Origin: Halomonas sp. KG2
Lineage (GTDB): Bacteria > Pseudomonadota > Gammaproteobacteria > Pseudomonadales > Halomonadaceae
Assembly: GCA_030440445.1 (NCBI GenBank)
Contig: CP098528.1
Coordinates: forward strand, 2,666,001-2,730,000
Direction of reading: 5' to 3'
Length of the DNA: 64,000 bases
Of this stretch, positions 44,081 to 53,764 are shown one piece after another. Numbering within the stretch: position 1 is the first letter of the stretch; each line of letters starts with the position of its first letter. Position numbers and translations under genes: made by a program. The notes under the pieces are model-generated. The model made no database searches. It had not been told where the DNA came from and saw only the letters and a list, made by a program, of their open reading frames with translations.

Positions 44081-44914
44081 GTGACTGTTTCCCAAAAAGC
44101 GTTTTCCCTAATTCAGTACCCGCTCCCCCACCATGCGCTTTCGCGTTTAACAGGCAAGCTCGCCCAGTGCGATACTCCCGAGGTGAAGAACAGGTTAATT
44201 AAGGCGTTTATCAAACGTTTTGATGTGGACATGAGCCAAGCGCTGGAGCCAGACCCCACCGCTTATGCAACGTTTAATGACTTTTTCACCCGCGCTTTGA
44301 AAGCCGATGCCCGCCCCTTGGGAGCAGGTCTGCTAAGCCCTGCTGATGGCACCCTGTCACAGTTCGGGCGTTTACAGGCAGGTCAGTTAGTACAGGCGAA
44401 AGGCCACACGTTTTCTGCCCAAACCCTGCTAGGGGGCGACAGCGCGCTAGCCGAAGAGTTTATGGGCGGCAGTTTTGCGACTGTTTACCTCTCTCCTCGA
44501 GATTACCACCGGGTACATATGCCGGTTACAGGCACCCTGCGCGAGATGATTTATGTGCCAGGGCGGCTCTTCTCGGTCAACCAAGCAACCGCTAACTACG
44601 TGCCAGGGCTGTTTGCGCGTAACGAGCGACTGGTGTGTATTTTCGATACCGAGCACGGCCCAATGGCCATGGTATTGGTAGGTGCAATGATCGTCGCGGC
44701 TATCGAGACTGTCTGGGCAGGCCAAGTGACGCCGCTTTCAGGCCACCCTCAGCGCATGCGTTTCGGGCAACCAATCACGCTTGAAAAAGGCGCTGAAATG
44801 GGCCGCTTCAAACTGGGCTCAACGGTGGTGATGTGCTTTGCCAAGCCGGTGACTTTTGAAGACAACCCGCTAGGCGCCAAGGTACAAATGGGCCAAACAC
44901 TGGGCGAGCCTTAA
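44081..44914 (+). CDS. psd: Phosphatidylserine decarboxylase proenzyme
   Basis: Psd makes phosphatidylethanolamine at the inner membrane and cleaves itself to form a pyruvoyl cofactor. The 277-residue proenzyme has the cleavage motif LGST at 245-248 (S247 becomes pyruvoyl), and also [20 protein letters not shown] and [14 protein letters not shown] chose GTG at 44081, 11 bases after the rhodanese stop, because it gives the family N-terminus [12 protein letters not shown]; an ATG upstream in frame lies inside the rhodanese gene. GAAGA is the only ribosome-like site. It converges with epmA at a gap of 17 bases. Confidence 0.95.
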   Translation: MTVSQKAFSLIQYPLPHHALSRLTGKLAQCDTPEVKNRLIKAFIKRFDVDMSQALEPDPTAYATFNDFFTRALKADARPLGAGLLSPADGTLSQFGRLQAGQLVQAKGHTFSAQTLLGGDSALAEEFMGGSFATVYLSPRDYHRVHMPVTGTLREMIYVPGRLFSVNQATANYVPGLFARNERLVCIFDTEHGPMAMVLVGAMIVAAIETVWAGQVTPLSGHPQRMRFGQPITLEKGAEMGRFKLGSTVVMCFAKPVTFEDNPLGAKVQMGQTLGEP

Positions 44915-44931
44915 AACGCGAGACATTAGTG

Positions 44932-45912
44932 CTAACAGTTAGCTGTTGAAAATGTAAGCACGTCTTCCAGGCGTGCTTTACCCAGCGCCAGCTGAATAAG
45001 CCGATCCATGCCCAATGCCACCCCCGCGCTTGCAGGCATTCCATGATCTAGCGCTGCGAGCAACTGCTCATCAATATCCACTTCAGATAAACCTAAACGG
45101 CGGCGCTCGGCATTATCCTCACTGAAACGCAGCCGCTGCTCCTCAGCATCAACCAGCTCATCATAGCCATTTGCCAGCTCGACACCGTTGATATAAAGCT
45201 CAAAGCGAGAGGCTACCCACTCACCATCTGCGTCTTGATGGCGGCGCGCCAAGGCCGCTTGGCTGGCGGGATAATCCAACACAACACTCAGTTCGTTTTG
45301 GCCAAGCGTTGGTTCAATTACCATGCTCATTAACAGGTCGAGACAAGTATCGCGACTCTCTTCTGTTAGCGCATTTGCCGACATCTGGCCACGCTCTGCA
45401 GCCAAAGTACGCAATGTCTCAATAGACGTCGTGAAGGGGTCTACCGCTAAGTAGGTATGAAACAGCTCACGGTAACGATAGTGCACCACAGGGCCTGCAA
45501 AACTCGGCAGCACGTTAGCAACCAGCGTGGTCGTCTCATCAATCAGCTGTGCCAGGGTAAACCCTGGGCGGTACCACTCAAGCATAGTGAATTCAATATT
45601 ATGGCGGCTGCCAATTTCACCATCACGAAAACTTTTAGCTAGTTGAAATATCGACCCACTACCTGCGGCCAGCAGGCGCTTCATATGAAACTCGGGCGAC
45701 GTTTGTAGCCATAGCCTACGCTGGCCTTTATCAGTACGCGCCATGCTAGACAGCGAGACTAAGTGCACATCGGTACTGCCACCCTGCCCCAACACCGGCG
45801 TTTCCACCTCCAGCACATCCCGCTCAGCAAAAAATGCACGTACCCCAGCGAGTAAGCGCGCACGCTCGCGCAACGTTTCGATACTTGCCGTTGGCTGCCA
45901 GCTAGCCGTCAT
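44932..45912 (-). CDS. epmA: EF-P lysine aminoacylase EpmA (PoxA/YjeA/GenX)
   Basis: EpmA attaches (R)-beta-lysine to Lys34 of elongation factor P. The 326-residue protein is a class II lysyl-tRNA synthetase catalytic core without anticodon domain: EVETPVLGQGGSTDVHL, LQTSPEFHMKRLL, FRDGEIGSRHNIEFTMLEWY and GVALGMDRLIQLALG. GGAGGGG precedes the ATG. It lies downstream of efp on the same strand, with an efp terminator hairpin between them. Confidence 0.96.
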   Translation of the reverse strand: MTASWQPTASIETLRERARLLAGVRAFFAERDVLEVETPVLGQGGSTDVHLVSLSSMARTDKGQRRLWLQTSPEFHMKRLLAAGSGSIFQLAKSFRDGEIGSRHNIEFTMLEWYRPGFTLAQLIDETTTLVANVLPSFAGPVVHYRYRELFHTYLAVDPFTTSIETLRTLAAERGQMSANALTEESRDTCLDLLMSMVIEPTLGQNELSVVLDYPASQAALARRHQDADGEWVASRFELYINGVELANGYDELVDAEEQRLRFSEDNAERRRLGLSEVDIDEQLLAALDHGMPASAGVALGMDRLIQLALGKARLEDVLTFSTANC

Positions 45913-45930
45913 TTACGTCCCCTCCAATGC

Positions 45931-45965
45931 TATAAAGCCACGCATGGTCATCACGTGGCTTTATC
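45931..45965. terminator. Hairpin terminator between efp and epmA
   Basis: An 11-bp stem ATAAAGCCACG / CGTGGCTTTAT with an 11-base loop. Its arms carry CTTTAT at the 3' side in both directions, giving a modest U-stretch. It lies about 65 bases after the efp stop, suggesting that most efp transcripts end before epmA. Confidence 0.65.
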
Positions 45966-46029
45966 AAGTAGATGCTTTCGCGGCTAACTAACTACCGGTC
46001 ACTCGGCAGCGCTTATGCTCGAGAAACAC

Positions 46030-46596
46030 TTATGCACGAGAAACATAGTCACCAGAGCGCGTATCAATCTTCAGCACTTCACCCTGGTTGATAAACAACG
46101 GTACGCGCACAACCGCACCGGATGACAGCGTGGCAGGCTTAGAACCACCCTGGGCAGTGTCACCTTTCAAACCTGGGTCCGTCTCAACCACTTCCAGTTC
46201 AATGAAGTTGGGTGGTGTAACGGAAATCGCTTTATCGTTCCAAAGCGTAATAATATAAGGCACCTGCTCCTTGAGCCATTTTTCAGTATCGCCCAACGCT
46301 TTCTTTTCAACGGCGTACTGCTCGAAGGAACCATCCGTCTTCATGAAGTGCCACATATCGCCGTCGGTGTAGAGATATTCCATCTCCAGATCCATGACAT
46401 CGGCACCTTCCAGTGAGTCACCGGATTTGAAAGTACGCTCGCCAACACGGCCAGTCATCAGGTTGCGCAGCTTAACGCGGTTAAATGCCTGCCCCTTGCC
46501 TGGCTTGACCAGTTCGTTCTCGACGATAGAACAAGGATCGCCGTCGAGCATTACTTTCAAACCGCCTTTGAATTCATTGGTAGAATAGTTCGCCAT
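46030..46596 (-). CDS. efp: Elongation factor P
   Basis: EF-P rescues ribosomes stalled on polyproline. The 188-residue protein has three beta domains and the modified lysine K34 in KPGKGQAF, and ends [10 protein letters not shown] lysine at 34 with flanking PGKG marks the EpmA/EpmB-dependent subtype, not the arginine (EarP) or YmfI subtypes, and both modifying enzymes flank the gene. AGAGG lies five bases before the ATG. EpmC, the later hydroxylase, is not in the window. Confidence 0.98.
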   Translation of the reverse strand: MANYSTNEFKGGLKVMLDGDPCSIVENELVKPGKGQAFNRVKLRNLMTGRVGERTFKSGDSLEGADVMDLEMEYLYTDGDMWHFMKTDGSFEQYAVEKKALGDTEKWLKEQVPYIITLWNDKAISVTPPNFIELEVVETDPGLKGDTAQGGSKPATLSSGAVVRVPLFINQGEVLKIDTRSGDYVSRA

Positions 46597-46632
46597 GATG
46601 CCTCTCAGTGTTTTATTTCAGTAACGTAGTGC

Positions 46633-46681
46633 GCGAAGCCATGCTTCGCCGTTGATAATATCGTTGTAAGCGTCGTCTAAT
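46633..46681. promoter_or_regulatory. Overlapping divergent efp/epmB promoters
   Basis: Toward epmB, TTGATA (46652-46657) and TCTAAT (46676-46681) are spaced by 18 bases and match sigma-70 at five of six positions each. Toward efp, TATTAT on the minus strand (46659-46654) could be a -10 with a weak -35 17 bases upstream; the two -35/-10 sets overlap. A 7-bp perfect hairpin GCGAAGC-CAT-GCTTCGC (46633-46649) would lie at the very start of the efp mRNA. Confidence 0.55.
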
Positions 46682-46715
46682 AAGTGCGCGCATGATAACC
46701 CGAAGGAGGGCTTTT

Positions 46716-47738
46716 TTGCAGGAGAACATTATTATCGCTGATAAGCGCCCGTCTACCCAGATTTACGCGTCATGGCAGCGGCAGCTTTCCCAAGCGATTC
46801 GCGACCCAGCCACACTGTGCGAGCGTTTAAACTTGGACGACAGCTGGCTACCTGGTGCTGCTACTGGGCACCAGCTGTTTGAGATCTGTGTTCCCGACGC
46901 CTATCTTACGCGCATTGCCCCCAACGATCCCAATGACCCTCTGCTCCGCCAAGTACTGCCGGTAAGCGATGAAGCCGCAACACCGCAAGGTTACGTCACC
47001 GATCCGCTCGAAGAAGCAGAGCATCAGCCGGTTAAGGGGCTTATTCATAAGTACGCTAACCGCGTGCTGTTAATTGCCAGCCCTAACTGTGCAATTAACT
47101 GCCGCTACTGCTTCCGGCGCCATTTCCCCTACAGTGACAACTCCCCTTCCAGAGCACAGTGGCAGGAAGCGTTAGATTACCTGCGCATCGATACCAGCCT
47201 GAACGAAGCGATTCTTTCTGGCGGTGACCCGTTGGCCGCCAACGATCGCCAACTGGCGTGGCTGGTGGAGCAGCTTGAAAATATTCCGCATCTCAAGCGG
47301 CTGCGCATCCATACACGTCTACCCGTAGTGATCCCCGACCGGATTGATGATGCTCTGGTTGGCTGGCTAGCGGCGACGCGTTTGCAAAAAGTCATGGTAC
47401 TGCATATTAACCACGCCAATGAGATTGACCAAGCGGTCATTGATGCCTGCACACGCTTAAAGCAAGCAGGTGTGACGCTGCTCAACCAAAGCGTGTTACT
47501 ACGCGGAATAAACGATAGCGTCAGCGCCTTGGCGACGCTGTCCGAACGCCTGTTTGAAGCAGGCGTGTTGCCTTACTATTTGCATGTGGTCGACCCCGTG
47601 CAAGGTGCCGCCCATTTTGACGTACCCGATGAGGAAGCCAAAGCACTGGTTAAGCAGCTACTTGAACACTTGCCAGGTTTTTTAATGCCACGCTTAGTGC
47701 GCGAAGTGCCTGGCAACGCCAGCAAAACACCACTTTAA
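46716..47738 (+). CDS. epmB: EF-P beta-lysylation protein EpmB (lysine 2,3-aminomutase)
   Basis: EpmB converts L-lysine to (R)-beta-lysine for EF-P modification, using radical SAM chemistry and PLP. The 340-residue protein has the cluster motif CAINCRYC (C125, C129, C132) followed by FRRHFPYS, then ILSGGDPL, LRIHTRLPVVIP and VTLLNQSVLLRG. The preferred start is TTG at 46716, with a strong AAGGAGGG at 46703-46710. The ATG at 46692 would lie only a few bases after the predicted transcription start and has no ribosome site. Confidence 0.95.
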   Translation: MQENIIIADKRPSTQIYASWQRQLSQAIRDPATLCERLNLDDSWLPGAATGHQLFEICVPDAYLTRIAPNDPNDPLLRQVLPVSDEAATPQGYVTDPLEEAEHQPVKGLIHKYANRVLLIASPNCAINCRYCFRRHFPYSDNSPSRAQWQEALDYLRIDTSLNEAILSGGDPLAANDRQLAWLVEQLENIPHLKRLRIHTRLPVVIPDRIDDALVGWLAATRLQKVMVLHINHANEIDQAVIDACTRLKQAGVTLLNQSVLLRGINDSVSALATLSERLFEAGVLPYYLHVVDPVQGAAHFDVPDEEAKALVKQLLEHLPGFLMPRLVREVPGNASKTPL

Positions 47739-47760
47739 CTGTCATAACCACGTTAGCTAA

Positions 47761-47788
47761 CGATAAGGAGGCCAACACCTCCTTATCG
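47761..47788. terminator. Hairpin between convergent epmB and leuA
   Basis: A perfect 11-bp stem CGATAAGGAGG / CCTCCTTATCG with a six-base loop lies between the two stop codons. No T-run follows in either direction, so its termination strength is uncertain. Both strands carry the sequence AAGGAGG inside the stem. Confidence 0.6.
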
Positions 47789-47818
47789 GTCTGCTAGCGA
47801 TCACGCCCAATCGGATAT

Positions 47819-49525
47819 TTACCCTAGCGTTTCTGCAGTAACATTGGCAGCCGGCGCTTGGGTGGAGTGATGACGGTTAATGGCACTAAGCACACCTTTC
47901 ATCGATGCACTGGTGATGCTTTCGTCGGTGCCCACACCAAACACGGCTTTGCCATCAATGCGCACCTCAACATAGGCGATTGCTTCAGCATCGGCCCCTT
48001 GTCCGCGGGAGTGCTCATGGTAATCAATTATTTCCACCTCCTGACCGCTAGCCACCAGCGCTTTGACAAACGCGGCCAAGGGGCCGTTGCCCTCACCGGT
48101 TACCGTTTGGCGCTCACCTCCGCTTTCCAGTATCGCTTCAAGCGCAACTTTCGGACTTTCTGGTTCAGAGGAAAGGCGATGGCTTATCAGCGCCAGCGGC
48201 GAATGCTGCTCCAGGTACTCATCAGCAAACGCTTGGTAAATCATTTGTGAGGTAATTTCGCGCCCAGTGCGGTCAGCGACTTCTTGCACGACTTGGCTAA
48301 ACTCAATCGACAGTCTGCGCGGCAGTTCAATGCCGTGCTCCTGTTCCAGCAGATAGGAAATACCGCCTTTTCCAGACTGACTGTTAACACGAATTACTGC
48401 TTCATAGCTACGCCCCACATCCAGCGGGTCAATAGGTAAATAGGGTACATCCCAAGGCGCCTCAGGATGAGCACGACGATCTGCCATGCCTTTTTTAATC
48501 GCATCCTGATGCGAGCCTGAAAACGCCGTAAATACTAAATCGCCAACATAGGGATGGCGCGGGTGGACGGGTAACTGATTGCAGTACTCGACCTCGCGCA
48601 TAATGGGCGTAATGTTGGAGAAATCCAGGTTCGGGTGAACGCCCTGAGTATAAAGGTTCATCGCAAGCGTCACGATATCCACGTTACCAGTACGCTCACC
48701 GTTGCCAAACAGCGTACCTTCCACCCGATCAGCACCGGCCATTAGCGTCAATTCTGCTGCCGCTACGCCAGTACCGCGGTCATTATGCGGGTGCACACTG
48801 ACAATCAGCGTATCGCGCTTTTTAACATGACGACAGAACCACTCAATTTGATCAGCATAGTTATTGGGTGTTGCGACTTCTACGGTGGCCGGTAAGTTAA
48901 CGATCATCCGATTATCAATGCTAGGCCCGAAGGTATCCATTACCGCTTCGACAATTTCCACCGCAAAGTCCATCTCCGTGGTGGTGAATAGCTCAGGCGA
49001 GTACTGGAAGGTCCAGTGAGTGTCTGGATTAACGGCCATTAAATCGCGAATTTGCGCCGTTGCATCAACGGCGATCTGCACGCACTCTGCTTTATCTACA
49101 TTAAACACTACCCGCCGAAACATCGGGTCGGTGGCATTATAGACGTGAACAATGGCGTTTTTAGCGCCTTTAAGGGCTTCGAACGTGCGTTCAATTAAAT
49201 GCGGGCGCGCCTGGGTCAGCACTTGAATCGTCACATCATCAGGAATTTTATCCTGCTCAATCAACGAACGAACAAAGTCGAAGTCAGTTTGTGATGCCGA
49301 CGGAAAGCCCACCTCAATCTCTTTAAAACCAACGCTCAGCAGTAGATCGAACAAACGCTGCTTGCGCTCTTGATCCATGGGGTCGATTAACGACTGGTTG
49401 CCATCACGCAAATCTACACTGCACCAAATCGGGGGCATGTCGATGCGCTGGCTAGGCCAGCGGCGGTCAGGCAGTTCAACGGCCACGAAGGGGCGATATT
49501 TTTTAGAGGGATCGGACAACATCAT
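47819..49525 (-). CDS. leuA: 2-isopropylmalate synthase (long LeuA2 form)
   Basis: LeuA condenses acetyl-CoA with 2-oxoisovalerate, the first step of leucine synthesis, and is feedback-inhibited by leucine through its C-terminal domain. The 568-residue protein has the metal/catalytic region [27 protein letters not shown] and [11 protein letters not shown], and an allosteric domain after about residue 430. The length and the [15 protein letters not shown] start mark the LeuA type 2 form. AGGAG is seven bases before the ATG. No leader peptide or attenuator was seen in the 61 bases upstream. Confidence 0.97.
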   Translation of the reverse strand: MMLSDPSKKYRPFVAVELPDRRWPSQRIDMPPIWCSVDLRDGNQSLIDPMDQERKQRLFDLLLSVGFKEIEVGFPSASQTDFDFVRSLIEQDKIPDDVTIQVLTQARPHLIERTFEALKGAKNAIVHVYNATDPMFRRVVFNVDKAECVQIAVDATAQIRDLMAVNPDTHWTFQYSPELFTTTEMDFAVEIVEAVMDTFGPSIDNRMIVNLPATVEVATPNNYADQIEWFCRHVKKRDTLIVSVHPHNDRGTGVAAAELTLMAGADRVEGTLFGNGERTGNVDIVTLAMNLYTQGVHPNLDFSNITPIMREVEYCNQLPVHPRHPYVGDLVFTAFSGSHQDAIKKGMADRRAHPEAPWDVPYLPIDPLDVGRSYEAVIRVNSQSGKGGISYLLEQEHGIELPRRLSIEFSQVVQEVADRTGREITSQMIYQAFADEYLEQHSPLALISHRLSSEPESPKVALEAILESGGERQTVTGEGNGPLAAFVKALVASGQEVEIIDYHEHSRGQGADAEAIAYVEVRIDGKAVFGVGTDESITSASMKGVLSAINRHHSTQAPAANVTAETLG

Positions 49526-49586
49526 GGCGTCGCTCCTGTCGTTAATCTATTTTTGGCAGCCCTGTTTTCGGCAACCCAGTTTTAGG

Positions 49587-50441
49587 TTAGTCGGCCTGGT
49601 CACTTGAAGTTGATGCAGTGCCTTTATGGGCCATGGCGGCCTCCATACGATCAAGCTGGGCTTTTAACGTATGCACGTCGCTACGCAACGCTTGAAGCTG
49701 AGCAGAATCTCCTTCACCGCTATCCAACTCCATCTGCGCACTCTCCTTCTGCATAACATCGAGCACGATACCAATCATCATATTGAGGAAAATAAACGCG
49801 GTAAGGAATATAAACGTCAAATAATAGAGCCAACTCCAAGCATAGACCTCTTGGGTGGCATACATAACGTCAGTCCAATCTTCAAACGTAGCGATGCGAA
49901 ACAGCGTGAGCATCGCTACGGAAATGTTACCCCACAAAAAGTCGTCAACGTTATGGAATAAAAAGCTACCAAGAGCAGCATAGATATAAAAAATGATAAA
50001 CATCAGCAGTACGACATACCCCATCCGGGGGACCGATTTCACCAACGCTCCCAACAACATTTGCAGCTCAGGAATCATCGATACCAAGCGCAAAACACGG
50101 AAAATTCGCAGCAACCGTGCCAGCAGTACCATCTCCGAGTCGTCCATGGGGATCAGGCTAGCGGTCACTATCAGAAAATCGAAAACATTCCAACCTTTCT
50201 TAAAAAAGCTGACTAAGTTGCGCTCGGCTGCCATTCTGATCAAAATCTCAATCAGAAAGAACACGGTTACGGCAATATCAAGATAAAGCAGCCACTGCTC
50301 TATTCGGGAGGTTTCCTCATAGGTTTTCGCGCCTATTACCAAGGCAGAAATCACAATGATGGAAATCACGGCGCCTTCAAACAGCTTGTTTGAGCGCAGC
50401 TTTTCGAAGCGGGCTTGCCAGGTATTGAATGGTTCACTCAT
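49587..50441 (-). CDS. Voltage-gated cation channel of the bacterial NaChBac/BacNav type
   Basis: The 284-residue protein has the six-helix plan of single-domain voltage-gated channels that assemble as tetramers. S1-S3 span about 22-98; S4 carries four arginines at every third position (R109, R112, R115, R118); S5 is about 140-162; the pore filter is TFEDWTD at 185-191; S6 is about 204-229. A C-terminal coiled coil (about 247-271) likely drives tetramer assembly. Known Na+ members have TLESW-type filters; the acidic residues here (E187, D188, D191) make Ca2+ or mixed permeation possible. It is divergent from the Mrp operon and follows no obvious partner. Confidence 0.93.
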   Translation of the reverse strand: MSEPFNTWQARFEKLRSNKLFEGAVISIIVISALVIGAKTYEETSRIEQWLLYLDIAVTVFFLIEILIRMAAERNLVSFFKKGWNVFDFLIVTASLIPMDDSEMVLLARLLRIFRVLRLVSMIPELQMLLGALVKSVPRMGYVVLLMFIIFYIYAALGSFLFHNVDDFLWGNISVAMLTLFRIATFEDWTDVMYATQEVYAWSWLYYLTFIFLTAFIFLNMMIGIVLDVMQKESAQMELDSGEGDSAQLQALRSDVHTLKAQLDRMEAAMAHKGTASTSSDQAD

Positions 50442-50600
50442 TGAACAGGGAGTCTCTAAACGGTTAACGGCATCACTTTATACTAAAATCACGTACTTAC
50501 TATACAAGTGATATCCTGTTGTTTCACTTGATGTATCTCCGCCACCCAGGTAGCTATTGGCACCTTGGTGTTTCACGATTTTTTTGCGCTGGATAAGCCC
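50442..50600. other. Divergent channel/Mrp control region
   Basis: These 159 bases separate the channel gene from the Mrp antiporter operon. The AT-rich part holds TATACT and TATACA boxes on the plus strand and an imperfect 25-base dyad, ATCAC-N15-GTGAT (50488-50512), which could be a regulator site shared by both. Clean -35 elements could not be fixed. Confidence 0.45.
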
Positions 50601-53432
50601 ATGACACTGCTGTGGATAGCCTTACTGCCCCTGTTAGGCGTGCTGGTGCCGGCATTCAATGCCAAGCGCGGCCGCACCCTGTGCTCGCTGGCGACAAGCA
50701 TACTGCCCGCTGTTGCCCTGCTGCTGACACTGTTGCAGATCCCCGCCCTGTTAAAAGGTGAAGCGCTGCGTTTTAACGCGGCATGGATGCCTGAGCTAGG
50801 CCTTGAGCTGGCATTTCGTTTAGATGGCCTGTCGTTGCTGTTTAATCTTTTGATTATTGGCATCGGCCTGCTGATTTTATTGTATGCACATTTTTACCTA
50901 GACAAAGATGAGCCATTCGGACGTTTTTACGCCTTTCTGATGCTGTTTATGGCATCAATGGTGGGCATTTCGATGTCAGACAATCTCATCTTACTCTGGT
51001 TATTCTGGGAACTAACCAGTCTTTCGTCATTTTTGCTGATTGGTTTTTGGTCGTACCGTAGCGATGCCCGTAAAGGTGCCCGCATGGCGCTTACCGTTAC
51101 CGGTGCTGGCGGTTTGGCCCTGCTAGCGGGTCTCCTACTGCTGGGTGACATGGCCGGCAGCTATCGAATGGACGATGTACTTAGCAGCGGCGCTGCCATC
51201 GTCGCCGATCCTCGCTATCCGCTGATGCTTGGACTAGTTCTACTCGGTGCATTTACCAAATCGGCTCAGTTTCCCTTCCAGTTTTGGCTACCTCATGCCA
51301 TGGCGGCCCCAACGCCAGTCTCAGCGTATCTGCACTCTGCCACCATGGTGAAAGCGGGTATTTTTCTGATGGCACGTTTACATCCGGCGATTGCTGGCAG
51401 CGAGCTTTGGAGCGTAGTGGTGCCGCTCATAGGTACTATCACGCTGCTCTACGGCGCTTGGTTTGCCCTGTTTAAGACCGACCTAAAAGGAATTTTGGCG
51501 TTTTCAACCGTCAGCCACCTAGGCTTGATCACCGTATTATTGGGTATTGGTAGCCCAATGGCAGTGTTAGCAGCTCTGTTTCATATTTTGAATCATGCGG
51601 CCTTCAAAGCGGCCCTATTTATGAGCGCAGGAATTATCGACCATGAAACGGGCACCCGAGAGCTCAAGCAATTAGGCGGCCTGAAAAAGGCGATGCCTGT
51701 TACAGCGCTGTTGACCACATTGGCCGCCGCAGCCATGGCAGGTGTGCCGTTACTTAACGGATTCCTCTCCAAAGAGATGTTCTTTACCGAAACACTAGCC
51801 ACCCCGGTACTAGGCGGACTTAGTTGGTTACTACCGGCATTGGCAGCGTTAGGTGGCATGCTTTCAGTGGCTTATTCATTGCGTTTGGTACATGCGGTAT
51901 TTTATAAACCAGCCAAAGAAGCAACACCTAAAGCGCCTCACGAACCACCTCATTTAATGCGCCTGCCCGTGGAAATCCTAGTGGCCCTATGTGTCTTGGT
52001 CGGACTCTTTCCAGCCTTTTTTGCCACCGGCATTTTACAACTGGCGACCCAAGCCGTATTGGGCGAGCCGCTTGATTTCCATTTAGCTATTTGGCACGGC
52101 ATCAACTTACCATTGATGATGAGTGGGCTGGCCTTTGTTGTGGGTATCACGCTCTACTGGCGCCATAAGAATCTACGCCGCTTTGTGCAATCATTCCCCA
52201 GTATTGATGCGCGCCGCATCTTTGAGCGCTTTATCGTCACTCTGGGTTATCGCGCCGAACAGCTTATTACCAAGCTTGAAGGAAACTCGCTTCAGCGCTA
52301 TATGGGTTGGCTGCTTTTCGCGGCGTTACTGATGGGTGTGATTGGCCTGGCCAGCATTGACGGCCTAACCGGTTCAAAAGGTAATCAGCCAATTGATGGC
52401 ATTGTTTTACTAGGTGCCGGCATGCTGATATTCGGGGGAGTAGCAACTGCCGCTGCCCACCGCTACCGGCTAATCTCTTTGCTGATGCTTTCGGTCGTAG
52501 GCTTATTCGTTGCCCTCACCTTTGCACGCTTTTCTGCCCCAGACCTGGCACTGACACAGCTATCGGTAGAGGTTGTTACCATGATACTGCTGATGTTAGC
52601 GCTATTTTTCTTACCCCAAAAAACGCCGCGTGAATCGAGCCCCAAGCGCAACGTACGGGATATGTTACTGGCAGGCGCATTAGGCTTAGTGGTGGCTAGC
52701 CTTAACTATGCGGTGATGACACGTGAGACGCTGTCGATATCTGAGTTCTTCGTTGAAAACAGTAAACCTGGCGGCGGCGGGTACAACGTCGTCAACGTGA
52801 TATTGGTCGACTTCCGTGGCTTCGATACGCTTGGCGAGATTACGGTGCTGGCCATTGCTGGCTTAGCCATCTTTAAACTATTGAACCGGCTACGGTTGTT
52901 TATCCCGCATAGCGATGGCGAAGGTCGTGTTTGGTCGCCTGATCGCTATCCCGCCATTTTAACGTCGATTTCTATGACGTTACTGCCCCTGGCGCTGCTG
53001 GTTTCTGCGTTTATCTTCTTACGCGGCCATAACCAGCCTGGCGGCGGGTTTATCGCCGGCTTGATTACGGCTGTCGCACTTATCTTGCTGTATATGGCAC
53101 GCGGCGTGGAGTGGGCACAAGAGCGTCTAAACTTCCCCTTCCAGCCGGTGGCCGTGGTAGGCGTTGCCATTGCAACACTCACAGGGCTGGGTAGCTGGCT
53201 TTTGGGCTATCCGTTCCTGACGTCATCTTTCGGCTACTTTACGCTGCCACTGATTGGCACCTTTGAACTGGCTACCGCTCTGCTCTTTGATCTTGGCGTT
53301 TATCTAGCGGTTGTCGGTGCAACGCTGATGATTCTGGCCAACCTGGGTAAAGTAACCACGCCACACCGACCCGTCACCGAACCCAAAGCAAGCGATGATT
53401 CGAGTACGCCCACTAACAAGGAGTCCCACTAA
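50601..53432 (+). CDS. mrpA: Mrp Na+/H+ antiporter subunit A fused to subunit B
   Basis: MrpA is the largest subunit of the multisubunit Na+(K+)/H+ antiporter and resembles complex I NuoL. The 943-residue protein has the proton-channel family core (about 100-400) with [42 protein letters not shown] in outline, and conserved lysines in the later helices. The part after about residue 785 is an MrpB-like domain with [16 protein letters not shown], so mrpB is fused here. That is the group 2 (PhaAB-type) organisation. The ATG at 50601 has GGAT upstream; TTG/GTG codons 11-12 residues earlier have no well-placed ribosome site. Its stop overlaps mrpC as TAATG. Confidence 0.95.
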   Translation: MTLLWIALLPLLGVLVPAFNAKRGRTLCSLATSILPAVALLLTLLQIPALLKGEALRFNAAWMPELGLELAFRLDGLSLLFNLLIIGIGLLILLYAHFYLDKDEPFGRFYAFLMLFMASMVGISMSDNLILLWLFWELTSLSSFLLIGFWSYRSDARKGARMALTVTGAGGLALLAGLLLLGDMAGSYRMDDVLSSGAAIVADPRYPLMLGLVLLGAFTKSAQFPFQFWLPHAMAAPTPVSAYLHSATMVKAGIFLMARLHPAIAGSELWSVVVPLIGTITLLYGAWFALFKTDLKGILAFSTVSHLGLITVLLGIGSPMAVLAALFHILNHAAFKAALFMSAGIIDHETGTRELKQLGGLKKAMPVTALLTTLAAAAMAGVPLLNGFLSKEMFFTETLATPVLGGLSWLLPALAALGGMLSVAYSLRLVHAVFYKPAKEATPKAPHEPPHLMRLPVEILVALCVLVGLFPAFFATGILQLATQAVLGEPLDFHLAIWHGINLPLMMSGLAFVVGITLYWRHKNLRRFVQSFPSIDARRIFERFIVTLGYRAEQLITKLEGNSLQRYMGWLLFAALLMGVIGLASIDGLTGSKGNQPIDGIVLLGAGMLIFGGVATAAAHRYRLISLLMLSVVGLFVALTFARFSAPDLALTQLSVEVVTMILLMLALFFLPQKTPRESSPKRNVRDMLLAGALGLVVASLNYAVMTRETLSISEFFVENSKPGGGGYNVVNVILVDFRGFDTLGEITVLAIAGLAIFKLLNRLRLFIPHSDGEGRVWSPDRYPAILTSISMTLLPLALLVSAFIFLRGHNQPGGGFIAGLITAVALILLYMARGVEWAQERLNFPFQPVAVVGVAIATLTGLGSWLLGYPFLTSSFGYFTLPLIGTFELATALLFDLGVYLAVVGATLMILANLGKVTTPHRPVTEPKASDDSSTPTNKESH

Positions 53433-53764
53433 TGGAAATGCTCTATGCCATTACAACGGGCATATTAACTGCGTGCGGACTCTATCTAACACTGCGCGGG
53501 CGTACGTTCCCCGTTGTGGTTGGTCTGACGCTGCTCTCCTACGCGGTCAACCTATTTTTGTTTTCCATGGGCGGCTTAACCACGGATGGCGCTGCTCTGG
53601 TAAATGAAGGCACGAACATTGCTGACCCGCTGCCCCAGGCACTGGTATTAACAGCGATCGTGATTGGTTTTGCGATGACCGCCTTTGTGGTCATCCTGGC
53701 CATGCGTGCACGCAGCGAAGTAGGTAACGACCATGTCGACGGCAAAAAGGAAGACCACGAATGA
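53432..53764 (+). CDS. mrpC: Mrp Na+/H+ antiporter subunit C
   Basis: MrpC is a NuoK-like small membrane subunit of the antiporter. The 110-residue protein has three membrane helices and the conserved GLYLTLRGRTFPVVVGLTLLS and PLPQALVLTAIVIGFAMTAF regions. It is coupled to mrpA by TAATG at its start and to mrpD by ATGA at its end. Confidence 0.96.
   Translation: MEMLYAITTGILTACGLYLTLRGRTFPVVVGLTLLSYAVNLFLFSMGGLTTDGAALVNEGTNIADPLPQALVLTAIVIGFAMTAFVVILAMRARSEVGNDHVDGKKEDHE

Noticed and set aside
44929..44943. A GCTAA-CAG-TTAGC hairpin as terminator between psd and epmA
   Set aside because: The five-base stem is too weak and no T-run follows on either strand.
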